64,000 nt of DNA from Lytechinus pictus. Taxonomy: Eukaryota > Echinodermata > Echinoidea > Temnopleuroida > Toxopneustidae. Under the pieces are notes generated by a model. That model was given only the letters and a program-made list of their open reading frames with translations. It searched no databases and was not told where the DNA came from. Every line of letters begins with the position of its first letter. Within the stretch, counting starts at the first letter, position 1. A program made the translations under genes and the position numbers. The stretch spans positions 10,463,103-10,527,102 of the forward strand of contig NC_087254.1 in NCBI RefSeq assembly GCF_037042905.1. Reading direction: 5' to 3'. Below, in pieces: positions 47,096 to 57,063 of this stretch.

Positions 47096-50000
47096 CGCTA
47101 CGGAGATAATATTGGCGATGCATTGAAGACATACAATGTCACGCATTAACAAATCTTATCTTTGAAGGACAAAAAAGTGGGTGAAACCTGTATTAAATGT
47201 CTTCCCATACAAAAGAATACCTAGGCCCTGTCTTATAAAGAGTTATCATTGATCCAATCAATCTCAACTATGAAATATCAATGTCATTCTAGTAAGTTTT
47301 CATACAGGAATTGTACAAACCATCTCTTTAGAAACCAAGATTCTTCAATTTTTTAAATCTGTATGAGTATAAATCATAACTAGAAAAAACCTTGAACAGA
47401 CATATTCGTTCTAGATGTAGGGGTTGCTTGCTATCCATAATTGTGATTGATTGATTGATTGATTGAATCTATCACAATTTTGAGAAAGATTGAGGCACTG
47501 ATGTAACAATTTACTTGATAAAAGAGACTTATATACTGATATCATGGGGTAGTTCATGTTTGATTTGACATATCTTGTTTGCATTGCAATGGAGGCTCTC
47601 CATTTGATTGGATTTTCTCAAATTTTCACTGATATTTTTACCTTTTTGTTGAGAATAAAATTCCAATTGGGTTCATTCTCCTTTAATGATAAAATCACCA
47701 AAGATTTATTAGCCATAGATCAAGGAATGTTTTTTTATCAAAATGTATTGGTTCTTATGAAAACATTAATAAATGACAAATGCTACCACATGTCATCAAG
47801 GTAATGATTGAAAATATTCGTGTTGAATACTCCTTGTATTAAGTCACTAAGAATTATGTGAGGAGAAATTATGAAATCACTTAGTTTTTATGAGAGATTA
47901 TTGTGATGAAATGAAAAGGAAGGTCTACTATATCTTTAATCTATTCTGGAATATTCTTATAGCTGTGACATTTTTGGAAAAAAAAGTATTGGACTACTCA
48001 CAATTGTCAGTTACTATTTTCCAAAGTGATAGGTCTTATGTTTTTATAATCACTGTACAAATCTGACCAAAATTACAATACTTGGCGTCTAATTCAACAG
48101 AGTAATTGGTGGCTATAATGTTTGATGTAATATGCTAAAGAAGACTGGTGAATATATTCATTTCTGGATACATCACATGAAAAGTTGAAGAAAGAAACAT
48201 TTCCAAATCTCTTGGTCTGAAATCTAACTCTTATCTGATGTTTATTAGACGTGCATGTGTAGAATGAGATGCCAACATTTTTGTGTGAATAATAACTTGC
48301 AAATTCACATATTCTCAGGGTACATCTTTCTGAAAATAGATTATTATATTGTCGCAATATATTTCTTCATTCAAAACAAAGTTCGAAATTTCAAGTACTA
48401 CCTTTTTGATTTGGTGATATTCTCATAGCCATGTTTTAGTTAACCCTAGGTAACTACTTAAAGGGATGCTCCAGGCTGAAGATATTTATATTTCAATAAA
48501 AATTTCACAGAGCAAAATGCTGAAAATATGATCAAAATCGGATATCAAATAACAAAGTTATTGAATTTTAAGGATTTGAATTATTCCGGTGAATAATGAA
48601 TATTCATGACGTGCATATAAATGTTTCCCAAAAATATTGCTAAACTTTAAAATTCAATTACTTCTTTATTTGTAATCCAATTTTGATGAAATTTTCAGCA
48701 TTGTGCTCTATGAATTTTACTATATTTATTTATCCTCAGCCCGGAGCATCCCTTCAAGACCAGCATGCATTTATGGAGTGTCAGTTTTCAACTCATTCAC
48801 TAAAATGAAAGTTATTTTGATCCTTTGGCAAAATGTCAAAAAATAATTGTATTGTGAAATAAGAAGAATATGTGATAATGTGAGAATAAAATTACTTTTT
48901 ATATTTATATACGTTATATTTGTCATGAGTATTTTGGAAGTAAAATGAAATCTAACATTCCTTTGAAGTGTGAACTAGATATCTTATTTATTCTACAGGA
49001 TAAACCTAGGTTTGATTATGAGAATGCCACACTTTCTATTTTTATAATAATTTTATGTTGTGAATATCATCATCATTAAATGGTACTTTACTTATTTACA
49101 TCTTGTGCTATTTTGTGTTTTATTGATTGTCTTCAACTAACTTATTTGATAATGCTGTATAAGAGCTATGCTGATCCAGGGCCGGAATGGGCTGGCCTGG
49201 CCCCCAATTGGCTGCAAAAAAAAGACAAAGGAGAGAGAAACAAATAAGACAGAAGAGGAAGAATAACTGTCAAGAAGAAAGAAGGAAGAAGAAGAAGATG
49301 ATGATGGAAGATGAAGGAGGAGGAGAAGAAGAACTATCAAGAAAAAGAAGACAAAAGAAGAATGAAAAGAAGAAGGATGAGGAAAGGAGGCAATTAAAAG
49401 AGGGTCGAGATAGAGGAAACGGAAGAGGAAAAGCAGCAGCAACACCAGCCAGATGAGAAAAGTTGGAGAATGAAGAGATTATGAAGGAAGGGGAGAAAAA
49501 GGAGAGGGAAAATTATTTTAAAGAGAGAAATAATTGACAAAAATTACAAAAAAGTTGAATAAGATTTCTGTTCGCACTATGCACTCACATTTCCTGCTCA
49601 ATGAGATACATGTTCATGTGCTGTTCATAAACAAAAATATTTTTGCTTGCATTTATTGTGCGTAGAGAAGAAAAATAATCATGTTCATGAATCATGATAA
49701 AGATCGAGTGCCTACCAATTTTCTGGTCTCAATATAAAAGAAATCACCTCGGGATTTCCTAAGAACTTTTCTTTCCTCTCCTTCCTTTACTTTTCTAACT
49801 GATATAGATTCAACAAAGAAATTATTCTGTTTTGGAAAAAAGGAAAGCAAATTAACAAGGCAACAATAGTCAAAACTGACTAGCTTGCCTATTCAAAATA
49901 ACAACAACATTTGGGCTTCTTTCTTTTCTTTTCTTTTATGTTTTTTCTTTTCTGTTCTGATCTTTTCTGTTCTTCTTTTCTTTCTTTCTTTTTTTTATTT

Positions 50001-50200
50001 CTTCAGTCCTCTCTCTTTCATATCTCTTCTCAGTTTGAAAAAAAAAATGACAAGGCATTCACATCGGCTTATGATTTCCATCCTGCAATATTTATTTTTA
50101 ATTTACATCACATAAAAATAAGCCTTTAATCATATCTATACATAGTAATGTAGTCTTGGTTTGTTAGAAGTGTATTTGGTGCTGGCTATTGTTAGAGTTT
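47096..50200. other. Intergenic between SLC5 and the Glu/Gln-rich frame
   Basis: No credible exon. Contains a shortened TTAA-ended MITE (listed separately), a GAA-rich purine tract at about 49205-49500 and pyrimidine-rich CTTTT sequence at about 49918-50035. Confidence 0.5.
48458..48757. mobile_element. TTAA-ended palindromic MITE, family C, internally shortened
   Basis: Starts TTAAAGGGATGCTCCAGG and ends CCCGGAGCATCCCTTCAA. It has both inverted arms, but at 300 bases is half the length of the other family C copies; the central part is missing. Confidence 0.85.
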
Positions 50201-50278
50201 TGGCTATTTCGTTTTTGCTAGAATGCCATGAATGCGGTATGTTTCGGTAATGACGGTGCAATTGAGTCTCGAAGTCTG

Positions 50279-50284
50279 TTTATT
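50279..50284 (-). promoter_or_regulatory. Candidate poly(A) signal for the Glu/Gln-rich frame
   Basis: TTTATT on the plus strand reads AATAAA on the minus strand, 77 bases past the stop codon at 50361. Its position fits a 3' end, but a hexamer alone is weak evidence in AT-rich DNA. Confidence 0.35.
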
Positions 50285-50360
50285 TTACTACCTCCACCCC
50301 CTTCCCTCGTAGTGAGAGGCGTTTTGCAGTATTTTAATAAAAATCTGACCCCAAATTATT

Positions 50361-52490
50361 TCAGAAACAGCATAATAATTTATACCACCATTTTTTCCTC
50401 CTTGTATACTGTTCCTCGGCCAAGTCTTCTTCCCTATTCCCGTCCTCTTCGTCTGCCTTCTTTAGCTTTCCTTGCTCCCCCTCCCCTTCACACAGATCAC
50501 CAAGTGCCAACTGCTGTTCCTGGTTTCCTGTTTCTTCTTTGAATTTCTCCAATTTCCCCTCTTCAAGCTGTTCATCTTTATATTCCGTCTCCTCAAGGCC
50601 GCCCATCTCAACCGGTTCCTCCTGCTCGGCTCCCTTCAGTAATTTTTGCTCATCCGATACCTCATCCAGCACCTGTTCATCGTGCTCCTCCTGCTTACCC
50701 AGTAGCTGATTCTTTTCCTCCTTTAGCTCTACGCCTCTTTGCTTCTTATCTTCACTGTGATTCTCCCCCTTGGGCCTTTCCTCTTCTAATTCCGTCTCCC
50801 CTTCCAGCACTTCCTCCTCCTCGGTTTGACCTTGCTTGACTTCCTTTTTCACCTGTAGCTCCCCCAGCGATCTCTGTTCAGAGGCCTCTTTGGCAGATGA
50901 GCCGTTCATGCCATCATCCTCCTTCTCTTCCGCCGCCTCCTCCTCCTCTTGTTGCTCTTCCTCCTGCAGCAACTGCTTCTGCTCCTCGACCTGCTGCTTT
51001 TCCTCCTCTCCCTTATCGTCCTCCTCCTTCTGCTGCTCCTCCTGCTGCTTCTCCTCTTCTTGCTTCTGCTGCTGCTCCTTCTCTCCCTTATCCTCCTCCT
51101 GTTGCAGCTGCTTTTCCTCCTCATCTCCCTTATCCTCCTCGTTCTCCTGTTGCTGCTGCTGCTCCTCTTCTCCCTCATGTTGCAGCTGCTTTTCCTCCTC
51201 CTCTTCCTTATCCTCCTCCATCTCCTGTTGCTGCTGCTGCTCCTCCACTCCCTTATCTTGCTGCTGCTCCTCCTCTCCCTCCTGTTGCTGCTGCTGCTCC
51301 TCCTCTCCCTTATCCTCCTTCTTCTCCTGTTGTTGCTGCTGCTGCTGCTCCTCCTCCTCCTCCTCCTCCACTCCCTTATCCTGCTGCTGCTCCTCCTCCT
51401 CTAACTTAACCTCCTGCCGCTGCTCCTCCTCCTCCTTCTGCTCCTCCTTCTCCTCTCCCTTATCCTCCTCCTGTTGCTGCTGCACCTCTAACTCAACCTC
51501 TTCCTCCTGCTGCTGCTGCTGATGCTGCTCCTTCTCCTCTCCCTTATCCTGCTGCTGCTGCTCCTCTTCCTCTCCCTCCCCCTGTTGCAGCTGCTTTTCC
51601 TCCTCCTCTCCCTTATCCTTCTCCTTCTGTTGCTGCTGCTGCTGCTGCTTCTCCTGTTGCTGCTTCTTCTCCTCTCCCTTATCCTCCTCGTGTTGATGCT
51701 GCTTTTCCTCCTCTCCCTTATCCTCCTGTTGCTGCTGCTGCTGCTCCTCCTCCTGCTCCTCCTTCTCCTCTCTCTTATCCTCCTCCTCTAACTTAACCTC
51801 TTCCTCCTCCTGCTGCTGCTGCTCCTCTCCCTTATCCTGTTGCTGCTGCTTTTCCTCCTCTCCCTTATCCTCCTTCTTCTCCTGTTGTTGCTGTTGCTGC
51901 TGCTCCTCCTCCTCCTCCACTCCCTTATCCTGCTGCTGCTGCTCCTCCTCCTCCTCTAACTTAACCTCCTGCTGCTGCTGCTCCTCCTCCTCCTTCTGCT
52001 CCTCCTTCTCCTCTTCCTTACCCTCCTCCTGTTGCTGCTGCACCTCCTCTAACTCAACCTCTTCCTCCTGCTGCTGCTGCTGCTGCTGCTGGTGCTGCTC
52101 CTCCTCCTCCTCTCCCTTATCCTCCTGCTGCTGCTCCTCCTCCTCTCCCTCCCCCTGTTGCAGCTGCTTTTCCTCCTCCTCTCCCTTATCCTTCTCCTGT
52201 TGTTGCTGCTGCTGCTGCTCCTCCTGTTGCTGCTTCTTCTCCTCTCCCTTATCCTCCTCCTGTTGATGCTGCTTTTCCTCCTCTCCCTTATCCTCCTCCT
52301 GTTGCTGCTGCTGCTCCTCCTCCTCCTCCTTCTCCACTCTCTTATCCTCCTCCTCTAACTTAACCTCTTCCTCCTCCTGCTGCTGCTGCTGCTCCTCTCC
52401 CTCCTCCCGTTGCTGCTGCTCCTCCTCCTCTAACTTAACCTCCTGCTGCTGCTCTTCATCATGCTCCTCCAGCTCCTGATCCTCCTCCAC
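50361..52490 (-). CDS. Glu/Gln-rich repeat protein with basic-aromatic double-Cys C-terminus (5' end unresolved)
   Basis: Function unknown. The frame runs 710 codons. Residues 1-525 are almost only E, Q, K, G and D, built from blocks such as DKGEEE, EEVKLEEEDKR, EKQLQQGEGEEEE and poly-Q runs of 3-8. A higher-order unit of about 556 bases repeats: the EVKLEEE word following poly-Q recurs near 52431, 51957 and 51401. Length changes between copies keep the frame. From about residue 525 to 709 the sequence is non-repetitive yet still open and acidic, ending in RRKKWWYKLLCCF, which argues for real coding. Problems: the first codon listed is GTG; an in-frame TGA lies at 52514-52512; the first in-frame ATG is at 51221-51219 (residue 424). 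An upstream exon or frame error is therefore needed for the long form. Likely helical or coiled-coil in structure. It could also be a chance open frame through GAG/CAG repeats. Confidence 0.5.
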   Translation of the reverse strand: MEEDQELEEHDEEQQQEVKLEEEEQQQREEGEEQQQQQEEEEVKLEEEDKRVEKEEEEEQQQQQEEDKGEEEKQHQQEEDKGEEKKQQQEEQQQQQQQEKDKGEEEEKQLQQGEGEEEEQQQEDKGEEEEEQHQQQQQQQQEEEVELEEVQQQQEEGKEEEKEEQKEEEEQQQQEVKLEEEEEQQQQDKGVEEEEEQQQQQQQEKKEDKGEEEKQQQQDKGEEQQQQEEEEVKLEEEDKREEKEEQEEEQQQQQQEDKGEEEKQHQHEEDKGEEKKQQQEKQQQQQQQKEKDKGEEEEKQLQQGEGEEEEQQQQDKGEEKEQHQQQQQEEEVELEVQQQQEEDKGEEKEEQKEEEEQRQEVKLEEEEQQQDKGVEEEEEEEQQQQQQQEKKEDKGEEEQQQQQEGEEEQQQDKGVEEQQQQQEMEEDKEEEEEKQLQHEGEEEQQQQQENEEDKGDEEEKQLQQEEDKGEKEQQQKQEEEKQQEEQQKEEDDKGEEEKQQVEEQKQLLQEEEQQEEEEAAEEKEDDGMNGSSAKEASEQRSLGELQVKKEVKQGQTEEEEVLEGETELEEERPKGENHSEDKKQRGVELKEEKNQLLGKQEEHDEQVLDEVSDEQKLLKGAEQEEPVEMGGLEETEYKDEQLEEGKLEKFKEETGNQEQQLALGDLCEGEGEQGKLKKADEEDGNREEDLAEEQYTRRKKWWYKLLCCF

Positions 52491-52514
52491 CTCCTCCTCA
52501 TGCAGCCCTCGTCA

Positions 52515-52660
52515 TTGCCGAATATTCGCTGGATGATCTCATCAATGATGCTTGCTCCTTCAGCATGTGAATAAAGTCATCTATCTGTTCAACATTTATA
52601 TGTCGTTCAAATATACATACTTGTCGAACTCTAAGATATCAGTAAGATGATATCTGAACG
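52515..52660 (-). other. Possible upstream coding sequence of the Glu/Gln-rich locus
   Basis: On the minus strand one frame reads VEQIDDFIHMLKEQASLMR and ends in a TGA next to the Glu/Gln frame. Another reads EGASIIDEIIQRIFGNDEG and stays open into the repeat, but in the wrong register. Either could be a true exon whose link to the long frame is obscured by a splice or an indel; neither has a strong acceptor. Left unassigned. Confidence 0.2.
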
Positions 52661-53499
52661 CTGGAATCACCCGAGATGCTATCGGATATGAAAAAATAAT
52701 TATGAACGAAACATAAATTGAATTATGTCAATTTGTTGTTTATATCTTGCAATAAAGTTTGCTCCTGACCAACAGTGGTGTAATATTTTTGAGGCAAAAC
52801 TTTTGTGGGGGCCCCAGACATGACATGCATGAGTAAGGGGCAAACATTTCCATCATTTTGTCTTAATATAGAAATCTTATTTAGCTGTAGATTTTTACAT
52901 AATATCAAGAAACTATAATGTTTCACAATTCCCTTTTTTTCATTTGTCGTAAATTTTTAGGGGTCCATGGCCCCACCCCAATCCAATCCAAAGGTCATTT
53001 GATATAGCGCCCTTTCCTTTCAGTTACAAAGCGCTATGCACAAACTACTCCACCCCCCCCCCCATATATTGCTCCCGCATATCACATACTTTCCTATAGA
53101 TCTATCTGATTATGTCTCGGATAAATTGAAATTTGTTTATTAAACTATATTTTGTTCAGATCAGATTGTTGCGATACAGGTACTAACGGCTGTTCCAGAA
53201 AGATTTTTTCTGAGGTATTTATTACTTGTAAAATTTCGGGGTTTTGTGTTTTTGTACTCAAGGAAAATCTCAAATCTACTTACGTTCGTCACTCATGATG
53301 ATCTCTATATGAATTCAGAATTAATTCAAATTCTAAGCAACAAATTGCAAGAATACCAGAATATGTGATTGCACTGCCAATCACATAAGATGATTATGTA
53401 TTGATATTTCATGAAGAAAGTAGGTTTGTCGCTATGTGCGCCCCCGGCCCTACGCATGCGCAACAGTATAAATATATTATTACGTAATGTCTGTACGCA

Positions 53500-53760
53500 A
53501 CTTCATGGGACCGGTTGCAGAATTGCGGTCAAACCAGGGTCGGGTCAAACGCAGGGGCCGCGGAAAGCCCCCCCCCCCCCCCACTTTTTTCCAAAACCGT
53601 GTACAAAAACTTAAAAATGACCATATGATAATGATTTTTTGCATGGTCAGCCCCCCCCCCCCCACTTTGAAAACCGCTTCGCGGCCCTTGAAACGTAACT
53701 GAAAAAAATCGAATGCAACTTAATTTTAATATATAATGAAAAAACGCGAGGGGAGGGGGG
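53500..53760. repeat. GGGCCGCGG inverted repeat with poly-C runs
   Basis: CGCAGGGGCCGCGGAAAGCC followed by poly-C is mirrored by CCGCTTCGCGGCCCTTGAAA after a second poly-C run. The open frames on both strands here are artefacts of this low-complexity inverted repeat. Confidence 0.5.
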
Positions 53761-54440
53761 TTAAAAAAGATCAAAAATTATGGCGCGGTCTGCGTGCCAA
53801 ATTATAACATAGAATTTGTACATGAAGAGCGTCCAAAACTTGACAATTTTGGTTCGTTTGATTATATTTTAATGTCAAGTATAATGGTTTTGTAGCGCTT
53901 TCTGATGCTTTTTCAAACATATATTTTGACATTGAATGCTAAATTTGTCAAAAATATTTTGGGAGCAAATCGATATGTTTACCCCCGAATAAATTTATGA
54001 GGACCATCGTCCTTCCCTTCCCAGGATTATACAGGGCCGTTGTTCTGGGCAGTGAACTTGACATTTAAGAACATGGCCGGGCTGCAGAAGATTAAAAATA
54101 AATGAGTAAGAAAAAAATGGGATGGTATAGTGCATGTATGAAGTCATTTTATCTTGTTAAAATTTCATGCAATAACGGTCGCAATGAAGAGCAACGTACA
54201 AAATTACTGAACTTCGCGAGGTTCCAATCAAAGGAGCCGCCCAAGCATTGCCCATGTCCCTAGCTTAGAGCTAAACTTGCAACTTTAATTACATAATTAG
54301 AATTTCCTTTTCATGAGGCCGAAAAATGTCTGGCTCGCTTCGCTCGCTCGTTACGTTTAAGAAATTTCGAACACTTCCCACGTTGTGCACCCTCAAAATG
54401 TTTGGTTTATTACGCCACTGCGTTGAAGTAATGTGCTTTG

Positions 54441-55049
54441 TTAAAGGTCAAGTCTACCCCAGAAAAAAAGTTGATTTAATAAAATAGAGAAAAATCAAAC
54501 ATGAATAACACTGAAAACTTCATCAAAATCGGATGTAAAATAAAAAAGTTATGACAATTTAAAGTTCCGCTTATTTTTTTCACAAAACAGTTCTATGCTC
54601 AACTCAGTGATATGCAAATGAGAGAGTCGATGATGTCACTCACTCACTATTTCTTTTGTTTTTTATTGTTTGAATTATACAATATTTCAATTTTTACGAA
54701 TTTGACAAATAGGATCTCCTTGAACCACAAAATGTTAAAATAATGGAATTCCACGTGTTCAGGAAGGAATGAAACTTTGTTTCACATGACAATGACGAGA
54801 AAATAAAAATATTTCACATTTCATATAATAAAATACAAAAGAAAGAGTGAGTGGGTGATGTCATCAGTACGCTCATTTGCATACTGAACAGGATGTGCAT
54901 ATAACTGTTTTGTGAAATTAAGCGAAACTTTAAAATATTATAACTTTCTTATTTTACATCCGATTTTGATGAAATTTTCAGTGTTATGCTTGTTGGATTT
55001 TTCTCTTTTTATTCAAATCAACTAATGGTTGGGTGGACTTGTCCTTTAA
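54441..55049. mobile_element. TTAA-ended palindromic MITE, family B copy 2
   Basis: Starts TTAAAGGTCAAGTCTACCCC and ends GGTGGACTTGTCCTTTAA. It matches 23953-24567 along its length, including ATAACACTGAAAACTTCATC, the ATGCAAATGAGA word and the central GTTCAGGAAGGAAT. Confidence 0.9.
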
Positions 55050-56040
55050 AAAAAGATATACCCGTGATTTTGATGAAACATACAGCGGCCATCTTTAAGG
55101 ATTAAAATGTCTGAATCTCGAGAGGCGCGCCGGGAGCCCCGGGACCCCACAAGCACTGGCGTACAAATGGAATGGTTTGAGTATCACGGCCCTCAAAAGT
55201 TCTACGACCAAAAACAGAAAAGAAAAGGACAGGAAAAATGAATTTGAATATCATATCAAATTTATTACCAATAAGATCATAATGAAAAGGTTGAAAAATT
55301 TCTCGCTCGCTTTGCTTACTCGGAATTTTATTTAGAAACTCTTGTCACTTTACTTGGAGCTTAATTTGCGCCAACGTTTGCGTACAACCATGAAAATTCC
55401 TGTTGACAACATTATGACCGGGAAGTTTTTTGCTCTGGCCACAGACCCCTGTCACGGCCCTGTTTTTTTTTTTTGCAATAAATTAATAGCCTCATCTACA
55501 TCCTGTTTTCGGGAAAATCACGCCTGTTTTCATTGATCCCCCCTTTTTTAGGGAGGGGATGTATCTATTCTCCTTTGGAAGGGGGAAGTTGGTCAATTAA
55601 ATTCCTTTCATTTTCTTTGGATTTCTTATTGTTTTTCTTATTGTTTTTCCTCTTTTCCTTTTTATTCATTTTCTATTTATTTTCTTTCCTCCAGTACGCG
55701 CAGTCTCAAGGGAATCTCCCCGCTCTCTTTCTTTCTGTTGTTGGGGGTACTGGAGGTACTTCACCGGCAGCCTATACAAAACAATCATTAACAACAACAA
55801 CCAAAGATCCATATCCCGGGATCAATGCAAGGCTCAATTATTTGCCTCCTGAATCCGCCCGGTTATCCGGTCTTAAATTCATAATTGATTATAGGGCATG
55901 GGGGGGGGGGGGGGGGCGGGGGCAAAATTTGCCGAGGGAAAAATAGTAGATATTAAAAAATGGATAAGTATAGGCTATATACTACAGCATTAAATGTAAT
56001 GTCATTACGGTGAGTGAGCACGTATAGTCATATCTAGGCC
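55050..56040. other. Intergenic, no gene seen
   Basis: Contains a T-rich stretch (55600-55690), a poly-G run (55900-55917) and CTCGCTCGCTTTGCTTACTC at 55303, a stray copy of the CpG motif found in the 16-19 kb cluster. The frame at 55533-55946 is Phe-rich low complexity and not convincing. Confidence 0.45.
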
Positions 56041-56059
56041 AGTATATTCAGGTTAAGTT

Positions 56060-56530
56060 GTGTTTTTTACATTTCCGAATGGTCTCAGATGTAGTTTTCA
56101 TATTGTTCTCAATATAACAACATTCTTTAGTAATGTAGATATTTAGAATATTTATTCCCGTTCCTATTGTCCATAAGCTGTTTCCAAAATATTTTATAAA
56201 ACTGCACTCTAAAGGCCTATATCTTTTCGAAATTATCATTACAGGAAAGTTTCCAAGAAAGCAATGAATTTTTGGAAATCCAATTATATTTTCCAAATAG
56301 ATTATCTTGTATATGTTCATCATAGGCTTAATTGTGTGTGGTTTTTATTTACATTTCCGAATGGTCTCAGAATATTTTTCATATTAGATATCATAACAAC
56401 ATTGATAGGTTGTGTTTTTTTCCGAATTTCCGAATGGTCTCAGATATAGTTTTCATATAATGTTCTTAATTTATATAACAACATTCTTTTAATCATGTAG
56501 ATATTTAGAATATTCCCGTTCCTATTGTCT
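56060..56530. repeat. Three diverged direct repeats with CGAATGGTCTCAGA
   Basis: TTTCCGAATGGTCTCAGA starts units near 56071, 56352 and 56426. The first and third continue with ATATAACAACATTCTTT, GTAGATATTTAGAATAT and CCCGTTCCTATTGTC. Neither unit is coding. Confidence 0.75.
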
Positions 56531-57063
56531 ATAATGATATGTAGTCTTACTCTTCGTCTTCGTTCACCAAATTTCTCATACACGTACATTTTGACATTTT
56601 ATAACCTTAAGCTAACATCGTTATGATAATTTTGCAATGTCTTATATAGTACTAGCAAGGTATATATAGAGTTTTCGAGTCGATGCGAAATATTGAAAGA
56701 CTTTGCGGTTTCACTTTGTGTCCTGGCTCACATGATAGTAAACCGATTAAAAAAAGTAGGCGTGTGCCACTCTGCCCAGTCAGCGACGAGTTTATCATCA
56801 TCCGCCCCACACAGGAAGTCGAGCAGTGACCTTCTTTCATATTTTGAGAATCATCATAATAAATTAGTGGTTAAGATCATAGATATTAATAAAAAAAAGT
56901 TAAATTATTATCAGTATATTTTTTAATATTATTTATAACCTTAAATGTATTTACACATTTTGATCATTGTATGTTATAGGTGATTATGAATTATAAACTT
57001 TAGAGTTTGGAGCAATCATTAAATTCAGAACATTGCCAATTTTATTTTCAGCTGTTGGAAAAC

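Noticed and set aside
50836..52358. Plus-strand Ser/Cys-rich and Leu-rich open frames opposite the Glu/Gln-rich frame
   Set aside because: They are the reverse complement of GAG/CAG repeats, broken into pieces, whereas the minus frame runs uninterrupted into a non-repetitive end.
55533..55946. 137-codon Phe-rich plus-strand frame
   Set aside because: T-rich low complexity followed by a poly-G run; no domain and no promoter or splice context.
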